In this document: positions 25,362 through 34,089 of the stretch, piece after piece
How the letters are laid out: the number at the start of each line of letters is the position of its first letter
Numbering within the stretch: the stretch's first letter is position 1
Assembly (NCBI RefSeq): GCF_030209835.1
Contig: NZ_JARVRF010000015.1
Span: 1 to 64,000, forward strand
Direction: 5' to 3'
DNA: 64,000 bases
From: Arthrobacter sp. efr-133-R2A-120
GTDB lineage: Bacteria > Actinomycetota > Actinomycetes > Actinomycetales > Micrococcaceae
Made by a program: the position numbers and the translations under genes
The notes under the pieces: generated by a model
What the model saw: the letters and a program-made list of their open reading frames with translations, nothing else
Databases searched by the model: none
What the model was told of the DNA's origin: nothing

Positions 25362-26245
25362 GCGAAGCGATCGAACCGGATATTGATGTAGAGGCACTCA
25401 AGGAACAAGGCGTGGACCTCGAGGTCGCCGAGAAGGTGGCCCCCGAAAGGGACATCGTCACCAAAGTGGGCGAAGCCTTGGTCCAGGTCCAAGACCTGAC
25501 GATCAAATTCGGTGGCCTGACGGCTTTGGACAATGTCACGTTCGATATCAACCGAGGCGAAATCCTCGGTTTGATCGGCCCTAACGGTGCCGGCAAAACC
25601 ACGTGTTTCAATGCCATGACGGGGGTGTACAAGCCGACGTCCGGAAAGGTCTTGCTGGAAGGACAACTGCTCAACGGGTTGCCGCAGCACCGGATCACCA
25701 GGCGGGGCTTGGCGAGGACATTCCAGAACATCCGCCTTTTTGGCGAGATGACAGCTTTGGAAAACGTCGTTGTTGGTCTCGATGCCCGCCACCGCACGAG
25801 TGTGGGCGGGGCACTCCTGCGTCTGCCCACCCACGTCCGGGAAGAGAAAACCGCCATTGAACGCGGCATGGCATTGCTTGAGTTCGTTGGCATCGCTGAT
25901 CACGCACATTTCCTGTCGCGGCACCTTCCATATGGGTATCAGCGTCGCCTCGAAATCGCGCGGGCATTGGCTACCGACCCGAAGGTCCTGTGCCTGGACG
26001 AGCCCGCCGCCGGGTTCAATCCCGCGGAAAAAGAAGAACTCATGGCCTTGATCCGGACCATCCGTGACGACGGCTACACGGTTCTGCTGATTGAGCACGA
26101 CATGAAGTTGGTGATGGGCGTGACCGACCGGATTGTGGTCCTGGAGTTCGGGAAAAAGATTGCGGATGCGTTGCCCAAGATTATTCGCGATGACCCGAAA
26201 GTTATTTCCGCCTATCTCGGGGAGCCTGAAGATGACCTTGCTTGA
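25358..26245 (+). CDS. livG: Branched-chain amino-acid ABC ATPase LivG
   Basis: 295 residues. An acidic extension of about 40 residues precedes the ATPase core. Walker A GPNGAGKT at 74-81, signature LPYGYQRRLEIARAL, Walker B LCLDEPAAGFNP. The Pro in place of the usual Ser in the signature is also seen in LivG relatives. GTG start overlaps the livM stop; the end overlaps livF by 14 bp. Confidence 0.93.
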   Translation: MSEAIEPDIDVEALKEQGVDLEVAEKVAPERDIVTKVGEALVQVQDLTIKFGGLTALDNVTFDINRGEILGLIGPNGAGKTTCFNAMTGVYKPTSGKVLLEGQLLNGLPQHRITRRGLARTFQNIRLFGEMTALENVVVGLDARHRTSVGGALLRLPTHVREEKTAIERGMALLEFVGIADHAHFLSRHLPYGYQRRLEIARALATDPKVLCLDEPAAGFNPAEKEELMALIRTIRDDGYTVLLIEHDMKLVMGVTDRIVVLEFGKKIADALPKIIRDDPKVISAYLGEPEDDLA

Positions 26246-26945
26246 GCTGAAGAACATATCCGTCCACTACGGCCGGATCCAGGCAATTTCCGATATGTCA
26301 TTCAGCGTGGAAGAGGGCGAAATCGTCTCGCTCATCGGCGCCAATGGTGCCGGCAAGACCACCACCATGAGGACCATCTCCGGATTGCTGGCTCCCTCGG
26401 CCGGCTCCATCACCTTCGCCGGCCAGGACATCACCAGGATGAAGGCGCACATCCGCGTCGTCCAAGGTATTTCGCAAGCGCCGGAGGGGCGGGGAATCTT
26501 CCCTGGCATGACGGTGGAGGAGAACCTTGACATGGGTTCCTACGGCCGCAAGGACCGGACCAAGGTGGCAGAAGACTTGGAACGTGTCTTCGACCTGTTT
26601 CCACGGTTGAAGGAGCGTATCAAGCAGTTTGGCGGCACCATGAGCGGTGGCGAACAACAGATGCTCGCGATCGGCCGGGCGCTGATGTCCAATCCCAAGC
26701 TGTTGCTTCTGGACGAACCTTCCATGGGGCTTGCTCCGCAGTTCATCCGCCAGATCTTCAAGATTGTCACCGAGATCAACAACCAAGGCACCACGGTGCT
26801 TCTGGTGGAGCAAAACGCCAACCAGGCCCTCGCCCGTGCACACCGTGCTTTTGTCCTTGAAACCGGGTCAATTACGCACAGGGGCACCGGCAAGGAACTG
26901 CTCGCCAACCCGGCGGTCAAGGAAGCGTACCTCGGCGTCGGATAG
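26232..26945 (+). CDS. livF: Branched-chain amino-acid ABC ATPase LivF
   Basis: 237 residues from ATG at 26232, which gives MTLLELKNISVHYGRI, the normal LivF N-terminus. Walker A GANGAGKT near 36-43, signature MSGGEQQML, Walker B LLLDEPSMGLAPQF. Partner of LivG. Ends the operon 6 bp before a terminator hairpin. Confidence 0.94.
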   Translation: MTLLELKNISVHYGRIQAISDMSFSVEEGEIVSLIGANGAGKTTTMRTISGLLAPSAGSITFAGQDITRMKAHIRVVQGISQAPEGRGIFPGMTVEENLDMGSYGRKDRTKVAEDLERVFDLFPRLKERIKQFGGTMSGGEQQMLAIGRALMSNPKLLLLDEPSMGLAPQFIRQIFKIVTEINNQGTTVLLVEQNANQALARAHRAFVLETGSITHRGTGKELLANPAVKEAYLGVG

Positions 26946-26951
26946 CCGCAC

Positions 26952-26987
26952 ATGCCGGCACCCTCACAACAAGCAGGGTGCCGGCAT
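26952..26987 (+). terminator. Terminator after the liv operon
   Basis: Perfect 13-bp stem, ATGCCGGCACCCT at 26952-26964 with 26975-26987, loop CACAACAAGC. Confidence 0.85.
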
Positions 26988-27077
26988 CGACGGCGGTGGA
27001 ACTTTCGGTGCGGACCAAGCGTGGGAATTGGTAGCGTGAACTATCACTTCGCACCCAAAGCAAGAAGGACACCCACC

Positions 27078-27989
27078 ATGGCACTCGGCGGCAACCCGAT
27101 CTTCAACGGAAAGAATTTCCGTGGAGCCACACAGGCTCCGCCTGTTCCAAGCTACTCCCACGGCCAGAACCAGTACGGCCAGGCTCCGGGCGGCGTCCCC
27201 GGCCAGAACCAGTACGGCCAGCCCGCCTGGGCGGCACAACCGCAGATGACCAGCGATCAGCTGCAGCAGATGTACAACCAGCCCGCAGCCGGTCCGGCCG
27301 AGACCGGCCGCATGACGTTCGACGACGTCATCGTCAAGACTGCGGCCTGCCTCGCGGTGCTGTTGCTCGGCGCAGCTGTCACGTTGTTCGTTGCTCCCGG
27401 CACGGCAAGCCTCCTCATGGTTGTCGGTGCGCTGGGCGGTTTCGCCTTGGGCATGGTCAACTCTTTCAAGAAGCAGCCGTCCCCGGCACTGATCCTGACT
27501 TACGCCGGCCTTGAGGGCTTGTTCCTCGGAGGCCTGACCCGCCTTCTGGATGGCATGTTCCCAGGCGTTGGCCTGCAGGCAGTCATCGGTACCCTCGCGG
27601 TGTTCGGCGTGACGTTGGCTCTCTTCAAGAGCGGCAAGGTGCGCGCCACGCCGAAGGCAGTGCGCTTCTTCATGATCGCCATGCTCGGCTACCTCGTCTT
27701 CGCAGTCATCAACATGGTCCTCGTGTGGACCGGCGCCGTCCAGTCGCCTTTCGGCCTGAGCAGCAGCGTGCACATTTTCGGCATCCCGTTGGGCGTTTTC
27801 ATCGGCATCCTGGCTATCGGCCTGGCCGCGTTCTCACTGGTCATGGACTTCACGAGCATCGAGCAGGGTGTCCGGCAGGGCGCTCCGGAGAAATACTCCT
27901 GGACGGCCGCTTTCGGCCTGACCGTCACGCTCGTGTGGCTGTACGTGGAGATCATCCGCCTGCTGGCGATCCTGCGCGGCGACGACTAG
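27078..27989 (+). CDS. Bax inhibitor-1/YccA-family membrane protein
   Basis: 303 residues from ATG at 27078 (AAGAAGGA 8 bp upstream). A cytoplasmic N-terminus of about 85 residues is rich in Gln, Gly, Pro and carries a short repeat (GQNQYGQ twice). Seven hydrophobic segments follow, with the family sequence near ALILTYAGLEGLFLGGLTRLLDGMFPGVG. Members are pH-sensitive calcium-leak channels or protease modulators in other species; the role in actinobacteria is unknown. Confidence 0.88.
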   Translation: MALGGNPIFNGKNFRGATQAPPVPSYSHGQNQYGQAPGGVPGQNQYGQPAWAAQPQMTSDQLQQMYNQPAAGPAETGRMTFDDVIVKTAACLAVLLLGAAVTLFVAPGTASLLMVVGALGGFALGMVNSFKKQPSPALILTYAGLEGLFLGGLTRLLDGMFPGVGLQAVIGTLAVFGVTLALFKSGKVRATPKAVRFFMIAMLGYLVFAVINMVLVWTGAVQSPFGLSSSVHIFGIPLGVFIGILAIGLAAFSLVMDFTSIEQGVRQGAPEKYSWTAAFGLTVTLVWLYVEIIRLLAILRGDD

Positions 27990-28009
27990 CCTCCCCGGGT
28001 TTATGCAGC

Positions 28010-28045
28010 GTAGTGCCCCTGAAGATCCGTCTTCAGGGGCACTAC
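28010..28045. terminator. Bidirectional terminator between convergent genes
   Basis: Perfect 16-bp stem (28010-28025 with 28030-28045) and a 4-nt loop TCCG, between the Bax-inhibitor gene and the thiolase gene, which converge here. Confidence 0.9.
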
Positions 28046-28071
28046 GGGTATACAGACCCTTTTCGGGGGGC

Positions 28072-29310
28072 CTAAGACAGCCGCTCGAAGACAACCGCCA
28101 TGCCCTGCCCACCACCGACACACAGCGTCGCCAATCCCAAGGTGCCGTCCCGTTCGCGGAGGCCATTGAGCAAGGTGGTGGTCATGCGGGCGCCCGTCAT
28201 GCCAAAGGGGTGCCCAAGGGCGATGGCGCCGCCATGGACGTTGAGCTTCTCCGGATCGATGCCGAGTTCACGGGCGCTCGCCACCACCTGGACGGCGAAT
28301 GCCTCGTTGAGTTCCACGAGGTCAATGTCTGCCATGCTCAGCCCCGCCAAGGCCAACGCCCGGCGCGATGACTCCACCGGTCCCATGCCCATGAGTTCCG
28401 GGGAAAGGGCGCTGACGCCTGTAGAGACGATGCGTGCCAGCGGCTCGAGGCCAAGTTCCCGGGCCCTGAAATCGCTCATGACCACCACGGCGGCGGCGCC
28501 ATCGTTGAGCGGGCATGCGTTGCCTGCAGTCACTGTCCCTTCCTTGCGGAAGACCGGTTCCAAGGCGCTGACGGCTTCGAGGGTGACGCCGGAGCGGGGT
28601 GAATCGTCGCGCTCGACGACGGTCCCGTCTTTGCGGGTATACGGCGTGATCTCCCGGGCGTAGAAACCGGAGGCAATGGCCGCCTCGGCACGGTTCTGGC
28701 TCTGGACCGCCCACAGATCCTGCTCAGCCCGGCTGATTCCGTGGCTCGTGGCGACGTTTTCCGCGGTCTGTCCCATCGCGATGTAGACGTCCGGCATCCG
28801 TCCACCCATGCGGGGATCCGTCCATGGGGTGTTGGACGCGGCCCGGGCGGCCGTGCGGGCACGCGCGGCTTCAAACAGGGGGTTGTGCAGGCTGGTGTCC
28901 GTTTCCCCTGCCCCGACCCAGTTCTGGTAGCGGGACACCGACTCGACCCCCGCCGAGACGAAGGCATGGCCTTCCCCGGAGCTGATGGCGTGGAAGGCCA
29001 TCCGCAGGGTCTGCAGGCTCGAGGCGCAGAAGCGGTTGATGGTGGCCGCGGGGACGGTGTCCAGGCCGGCCAGGACGGTCACCACCCGGGCCATGTTCGA
29101 ACCGGCTTCGCCGCTGGGCTCGGCGCAGCCAAGGTAGAGGTCATCGAGCCCGCGGCCGTCCAGTGCTCCTGGATCGAAAGCCGGAATCTTCGCCAGCGCG
29201 GCAGTCACCATGGCCGCCGCGAGGTCGTCAGGACGTTCGTCCTTGAGGGACCCTTTGAAGGCCCGTCCAATCGGGCTTCTGGCGGTGGAAACGATGACGG
29301 CCTCAGTCAT
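28072..29310 (-). CDS. Acetyl-CoA C-acyltransferase (thiolase)
   Basis: 412 residues, full-length thiolase. Nucleophile C95 in NRFCASSLQ, His in GGAIALGHPFGMTGAR, second Cys in LCVGGGQGMA. It either cleaves 3-ketoacyl-CoA in fatty-acid beta-oxidation or condenses acetyl-CoA; the FadA-like length and EAVIVSTARSPIGRAFKG opening favour the degradative type. It lies 53 bp after galK in the same direction but is functionally unrelated, so co-transcription is uncertain. Confidence 0.92.
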   Translation of the reverse strand: MTEAVIVSTARSPIGRAFKGSLKDERPDDLAAAMVTAALAKIPAFDPGALDGRGLDDLYLGCAEPSGEAGSNMARVVTVLAGLDTVPAATINRFCASSLQTLRMAFHAISSGEGHAFVSAGVESVSRYQNWVGAGETDTSLHNPLFEAARARTAARAASNTPWTDPRMGGRMPDVYIAMGQTAENVATSHGISRAEQDLWAVQSQNRAEAAIASGFYAREITPYTRKDGTVVERDDSPRSGVTLEAVSALEPVFRKEGTVTAGNACPLNDGAAAVVVMSDFRARELGLEPLARIVSTGVSALSPELMGMGPVESSRRALALAGLSMADIDLVELNEAFAVQVVASARELGIDPEKLNVHGGAIALGHPFGMTGARMTTTLLNGLRERDGTLGLATLCVGGGQGMAVVFERLS

Positions 29311-29363
29311 GCCCCCAGCTTACGCCGGGGCCAGCTCGCCGGAAGGCGGCGGATGCGCGGACC

Positions 29364-30533
29364 TCAGGCGAGGCGTGTGGCCCCGGCGGCCGGGGTCACG
29401 GTGAAGATGTCCGGCGTCGTGAAACCGGCAGCCTCGAAGGCGCGTACGACGGCGTCACGCACCTCCTGCTCGTGGCCCACCGGGGTGAGGGCGATAGCCG
29501 AGCCGCCGAAGCCGCCGCCCGTCATCCGGGCGCCGATGGCGCCGTGGGCGCGGGAGGTTTCCACCGCGAGATCCAGTTCCGGGCAGGAGATCTCGAAGTC
29601 ATCGCGCATGGACGCATGGCTCGCATCGAGGAGCCTGCCGATGTGGGCGGGTCCCTCCGTGGTGAGGCGTTCCACGGTCTGCAGCACGCGGTCGTTCTCG
29701 GTGACGATGTGCCGGACTCGCCGGAAAGTGGTGCTGTCCAGGAGTCCGCTGGCTTCCTCCAGGTCGCCGATGCCGACGTCGCGGAGGGCCGGGACCCCCA
29801 GTACTTGGGCGCCGAGTTCGCAGGAAGCCCGACGGGAGGCATAGCCGCCATCCGCATGCGAATGGGAGACCTTGGTGTCGATGACCAGCAGCACGAGGCC
29901 GGCTTCCTGGGCGTCGAAGGGGACCAGTTGTACGCTCTGATCGCGGCAGTCCAGGAAGACGGCATGGCCCTTTGATCCACGAAGCGACGCCGACTGGTCC
30001 ATGATTCCGGTGGGGGCGCCCACGAAGTCGTTTTCGGCCCTCTGGGTTGCGAGGACCATGTCTTCGGCGCCCAGTCCCGCACCCGTCAGTTCGTTGAGGG
30101 CCGAGATGACGGCGCATTCGATGGCGTGCGAGGAGGACAGCCCCGCGCCAAGGGGGACATCCGAATCCATGAGGAGATCGAAGCCCGGGACAAGGATGCC
30201 CCGCTGTTGCAGGGCCCAGGCCACGCCGAGCGGATACTTCGTCCAGCCCTTGGCTTCATCCGGAACCAACATGTCCACGTCGGCCTCGACCAGGCCCTGC
30301 CCGCCGAAAGTGGACAGCAGGCGGACGCGCGAATCATGGCGGATCCGGACTGCAACCTTCGCGGTCTTGTCGATCGCGAATGGCAACACGAAACCCTCGT
30401 TGTAATCGGTGTGCTCGCCGATCAGGTTCACGCGTCCCGGTGCCTGCCACACGCCGTCGGGGGCTGAACCGAAAGTCGACTCGAAAAGCCCGGAGAGGAC
30501 GCTCAGGGCGGGGGCGTCGGGAGTGGAGGTCAT
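29364..30533 (-). CDS. galK: Galactokinase
   Basis: 389-residue GHMP kinase that phosphorylates alpha-D-galactose at C1. Galactose signature GRVNLIGEHTDYNEGFVLP near 34-52, ATP loop PLGAGLSSSHAIE, and GIMDQSASLRG carrying the catalytic Asp. ATGA overlap with galT. Together with galT and the divergent galM it gives the Leloir pathway from beta-galactose to glucose-1-phosphate; no galE is in the window. Confidence 0.96.
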   Translation of the reverse strand: MTSTPDAPALSVLSGLFESTFGSAPDGVWQAPGRVNLIGEHTDYNEGFVLPFAIDKTAKVAVRIRHDSRVRLLSTFGGQGLVEADVDMLVPDEAKGWTKYPLGVAWALQQRGILVPGFDLLMDSDVPLGAGLSSSHAIECAVISALNELTGAGLGAEDMVLATQRAENDFVGAPTGIMDQSASLRGSKGHAVFLDCRDQSVQLVPFDAQEAGLVLLVIDTKVSHSHADGGYASRRASCELGAQVLGVPALRDVGIGDLEEASGLLDSTTFRRVRHIVTENDRVLQTVERLTTEGPAHIGRLLDASHASMRDDFEISCPELDLAVETSRAHGAIGARMTGGGFGGSAIALTPVGHEQEVRDAVVRAFEAAGFTTPDIFTVTPAAGATRLA

Positions 30534-31663
30534 GCTTGGGCCCCTTCTGGAATAGCGCGCTGCGAATCGCTGGCGACTGCGCGCAGCCGTTCTGCTACGG
30601 ATTCGGGCGTGGTGTCGTTGATGAAAGCTCCCATGGCGGCCTCGGAACCGGCAAGGTACTTGAGCTTGTCAGCGGCGCGGCGCGGGGAGGTGAGTTGCAG
30701 GTGCAGGTGGCCGGACGGCCTCAAGACGGGATCCAGGGGTGCCTGGTGCCAAGCGGAAATGTACGGCGTGGGAGTTGGATACAGGGCATCCATGCGCTTG
30801 AGCAACTCAAGGTAAACGCTGGCTAGCTCGTCGCGTTCTTCGCCACTCAAAGCGGCGAGGTCCGGAACTTGCCGATGGGGGACGAGGTGGACCTCCAGCG
30901 GCCAGCGGGCGGCGAACGGCACGTAGGCGCTGAAATGCTCGGCTTCGAGCACCATGCGGCTCCCGTCCAAGCGCTCGGCCTTGAGGATCGAGGATGTCAG
31001 CGATTCCCGGCCCTTGGAGTCGTCGAAGTACCGGCCGGCGGCGGCGCCAAGGCTTGCCGCCCTCGGCGTGACGTAGGGGTAGGCATAGATCTGTCCGTGC
31101 GGGTGGTGGAGCGTTACCCCGATGTCCGCACCCCGGTTTTCGAACGGAAACACCTGCTGGATTCCAGGGAGCGCGCTGAGCGCCTTGGTCCTGTGCGCCC
31201 AGGCTTCAATGACCGTGCGTGCCCTGGTTTCGCCAAGCTCGGCGAAGGATCCGGTGTGGCTGGGCGTGAAGGAGACAACTTCGCAGCGGCCGTAGGCCGG
31301 GCCTGAGGTTCCCCAGGCGGGCATGCCGGGGATCGTGCCGACGGCCGGCCCGAGTGAGGGGAAGCGGTTCTCGAAGACCACGACGTCGTAGTCCGGCGCC
31401 GGGATTTCGGAAGGGTTCGCGGGCGTGGTGGGGCAGATCGGACATTGGTCCGCAGGTGGCAGATGGGTGCGGCTTTGGCGGTGTGCCGCGACGGCGACCC
31501 ATTCGCCGCTCAACGCGTCGTAGCGCACCTCGCCCGGATCGGCGCGCGGCGGCAGCTCACGGTGATCCGTCAGCGAGCCGGGATCGCGCTCCGGCGAGCC
31601 GGCGTCGTCGAAATAGATCAGCTCCCGGCCATCGGCGAGGCGTGTGCTGGTAAGGCGAGTCAT
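30530..31663 (-). CDS. galT: Galactose-1-phosphate uridylyltransferase
   Basis: 377 residues from ATG at 31663 (MTRLTSTRLADGRELIYFDD). The HIT-superfamily active site HHPHGQIYAYP is present, and CPICPTT near residue 71 forms part of the zinc site. It exchanges UMP between UDP-glucose and galactose-1-phosphate. First gene of galT-galK, divergent from galM. The reading frame continues upstream to about 31948 but that part overlaps galM and is not conserved-looking. Confidence 0.95.
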   Translation of the reverse strand: MTRLTSTRLADGRELIYFDDAGSPERDPGSLTDHRELPPRADPGEVRYDALSGEWVAVAAHRQSRTHLPPADQCPICPTTPANPSEIPAPDYDVVVFENRFPSLGPAVGTIPGMPAWGTSGPAYGRCEVVSFTPSHTGSFAELGETRARTVIEAWAHRTKALSALPGIQQVFPFENRGADIGVTLHHPHGQIYAYPYVTPRAASLGAAAGRYFDDSKGRESLTSSILKAERLDGSRMVLEAEHFSAYVPFAARWPLEVHLVPHRQVPDLAALSGEERDELASVYLELLKRMDALYPTPTPYISAWHQAPLDPVLRPSGHLHLQLTSPRRAADKLKYLAGSEAAMGAFINDTTPESVAERLRAVASDSQRAIPEGAQA

Positions 31664-31765
31664 GGATTTATGGTGCCACAGAGTGCTCAAAAAGGCAAAA
31701 TATCTAACAAAAAAGAACATTAAGGGTGGAGTCAAGCAACACTCGGGATGCAGTACGGTGGTGCC
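31664..31765. promoter_or_regulatory. Divergent gal promoter region
   Basis: 102 bp between galT and galM starts, conspicuously A-rich on the plus strand in an otherwise GC-rich region. Three TTTTG/CAAAA motifs occur at about 31684-31715. DeoR- and LacI-type sugar repressors often act on such shared regions, but no regulator gene is adjacent and no clean palindrome is visible. Confidence 0.5.
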
Positions 31766-32716
31766 ATGCCTCCCACAACACCGTCCTCCGCACCGGGCGA
31801 AGAGACCGTATCCCGCCGCTTTGCCAGCGGACGCCAATTCGAGATCCGCCGCGGCGACGCGCTCGCCGTCGTCACCGAACTCGCTGCGGGCCTGCGGTTG
31901 TTCAGCCGCGACGGCGTCCAGCTCACCGAGAGCTACGGCGACGGGCAACTACCACCGGGCGCCACCGGGATTACCTTGGCCCCGTGGGCCAACCGGATCG
32001 AGGACGGGATCTGGTACCTCGACGGCAAGAAGCAGCAATTGGACATCACCGAGGTGTCCCGCAACAACGCGAGCCACGGGCTCCTGCGCAACTCCTCCTA
32101 CGGCCTCGTGGCGGAAGACGAGTTTTCCGTGACCCTCGAAGCCGTGATCTTCCCACAGCATGGCTACCCCTTCCTGGCCCGGCACCAGGTACGGTACGAG
32201 ATCGACGCCGGGCTCGCGCTGCGGGTCTCCCAGAGTTTCATCAATGATTCGGCGGCCCCCGCGCCCTTCGTGCTCGGGGCGCACCCATACTTGCGCGTGG
32301 GGGACGTTCCGCCGGAAGAGATGGTCCTGACTGTCCAGGCCGGCACAAGGCTCCTGGCTGACGAGCGGCTGATCCCGCGTAGTTCGGTGCCCGTCGACGG
32401 TGATTTTGATCTCGGTGGCGGCCGGAGTGTGGGCGGTTTGGATATCGATGTGGCGTTCACGGACCTGCAGTTCGACGGCGGCATCGCCCGCCAAACGCTG
32501 TCGGCGCCGGATGGCCGGAGCGTCTCCCTGGAGCAGGACGAAAACTGCGCCTACGTCCATGTCTTCGTCACGGATACTTTTCCGGGCCGCTCGAAAGCCG
32601 TCGCGATCGAGCCCATGACCGGTCCGGCGAACGCCTTCAACTCGGGGGAGGGCCTCCGGTGGCTTGAACCGGGGGAGACCTTCACCATGAGGTGGGGAAT
32701 CGTGGGCGCGCTGTAG
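31766..32716 (+). CDS. galM: Aldose 1-epimerase (galactose mutarotase-like)
   Basis: 316 residues from ATG at 31766. Galactose-mutarotase fold: APWANRI (Arg of the sugar site), ASHGLLRN with the catalytic His, GAHPYLR with the second His, and EPMTGPANAFNSGEGL with the catalytic Glu. It interconverts alpha and beta anomers, supplying alpha-galactose to GalK. Divergent from galT-galK, so probably co-regulated. Confidence 0.9.
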   Translation: MPPTTPSSAPGEETVSRRFASGRQFEIRRGDALAVVTELAAGLRLFSRDGVQLTESYGDGQLPPGATGITLAPWANRIEDGIWYLDGKKQQLDITEVSRNNASHGLLRNSSYGLVAEDEFSVTLEAVIFPQHGYPFLARHQVRYEIDAGLALRVSQSFINDSAAPAPFVLGAHPYLRVGDVPPEEMVLTVQAGTRLLADERLIPRSSVPVDGDFDLGGGRSVGGLDIDVAFTDLQFDGGIARQTLSAPDGRSVSLEQDENCAYVHVFVTDTFPGRSKAVAIEPMTGPANAFNSGEGLRWLEPGETFTMRWGIVGAL

Positions 32717-32757
32717 ATGGGTTTCCCATCCGGCAGTCCCTGCGGAATTATGGGGGA

Positions 32758-34086
32758 ATGACGCCAGCACACGACGCCACGCCATCAAGTGACCCCGTTT
32801 CGGCCGCGCCCCGCCCGGTGTCGGAGCATCACATCGCGCAGGACATTCCGTACGGAGTCCGGATTGCTGCTGCTTGGTCCTGGCGGGTGGGGCTCATCAT
32901 GGTGGTTGTGGGAGCCCTCATCTGGTTGTTGGGGAAGGTCAGCTTCCTGATCATCCCCCTCATGATCGCCTCCCTCCTGGCCGGCCTGCTCTACCCCGTC
33001 ACGGAGTGGCTCAGGAAGCTCAAGATGCCGCAAGGGGCGGCCGTCGCCATCACGGTGGTGGGGTTCCTCGGGGTCATTACGGGAGCCCTGGCGTTGGTGG
33101 GACGGCAACTTGCGGTGGGATTCGGCGAGCTGTGGCAGGAGGCGCTTACGGGCGTCCAGCAAATCCAGGGGTGGCTCGCTGACGGGCCGTTGCATCTGAC
33201 CGCGGACCAGATCGACACCTACATCCAGAGCGCCACCTCGGCCCTGCAGAACAACAGCAGCAGCATCCTCAGCGGTGCCCTGTCATTTGGTAGTACCGCC
33301 GGGCATTTTGCCGCGGGCATGGTCCTGGCCCTCTTTATCCTGATCTTCTTCCTTCTCGAGGGGTCCAGGATCTGGCGGTTCATTGTCGGGCTCCTGCCCC
33401 GGACTGCACGCCCGGCGGCTTACGGCGCGGGCAAGCGCGGATGGTCGTCCATGGTCAGCTACGTGCGCATCCAGATGTTCGTGGCGTTCGTGGACGCGGT
33501 GGGGATCGGCGTCGGCGCAGCGATTATCCAAGTTCCCCTCGCCTTGCCCCTGGGTGTCCTCGTGTTCATCGGTTCATTCATCCCCGTGGTTGGTGCCCTC
33601 GTGACGGGAGCTATCGCAGTGCTCCTGGCCTTGGTAGCCAATGGTCCCGTCAACGCGCTCGTCATGTTGGCCATCGTGCTGTTCGTGCAGCAGCTCGAAA
33701 GCCATATCCTCCAGCCGCTCATCATGGGCAAAGCCGTATCGCTGCACCCTGTCGCCGTGATCTTGTCGGTCGCAGCCGGTTCCTACCTGGCCGGAATACC
33801 GGGAGCGCTCTTTGCCGTCCCGCTCCTGGCCGTAGCAAATACGGCGGTTCGCTATATTGCCGCGCGGACGTGGGAACATGATGAAGGACTGATGACGGCG
33901 TACGCCGGCGCAGGGATTGCACCACCGGACTCCGATGAGGAACCAATCACCATCGAGGAAATCCACCGTCCCGGCGCCAACGCGGGCGCACGGTCCAACA
34001 GCGGCGAAGATGCCGCAGGTCAGCACGCGGCTGCGGAACGGACATTCGCCAAGGATGCCGCAGAGCACACCAACAAAGGAGAATAA
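32758..34086 (+). CDS. AI-2E-family transporter (PerM-like membrane protein)
   Basis: 442 residues from ATG at 32758. About eight membrane spans with the family blocks VSFLIIPLMIASLLAGLLYPVTEWL, GLLPRTARPAAYGAGKRGWSSMVSYVRIQ and VLVFIGSFIPVVGALVTG. The C-terminal 70 residues are hydrophilic. Family members export small molecules or act as Na+/H+ antiporters; substrate unknown. Ends 3 bp before ilvA. Confidence 0.88.
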   Translation: MTPAHDATPSSDPVSAAPRPVSEHHIAQDIPYGVRIAAAWSWRVGLIMVVVGALIWLLGKVSFLIIPLMIASLLAGLLYPVTEWLRKLKMPQGAAVAITVVGFLGVITGALALVGRQLAVGFGELWQEALTGVQQIQGWLADGPLHLTADQIDTYIQSATSALQNNSSSILSGALSFGSTAGHFAAGMVLALFILIFFLLEGSRIWRFIVGLLPRTARPAAYGAGKRGWSSMVSYVRIQMFVAFVDAVGIGVGAAIIQVPLALPLGVLVFIGSFIPVVGALVTGAIAVLLALVANGPVNALVMLAIVLFVQQLESHILQPLIMGKAVSLHPVAVILSVAAGSYLAGIPGALFAVPLLAVANTAVRYIAARTWEHDEGLMTAYAGAGIAPPDSDEEPITIEEIHRPGANAGARSNSGEDAAGQHAAAERTFAKDAAEHTNKGE

Positions 34087-34089
34087 CCC

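Noticed and set aside
31664..31948. N-terminal extension of galT
   Set aside because: It would overlap the galM start and runs through the divergent promoter; the MTRLTSTRLADGREL start fits the family.
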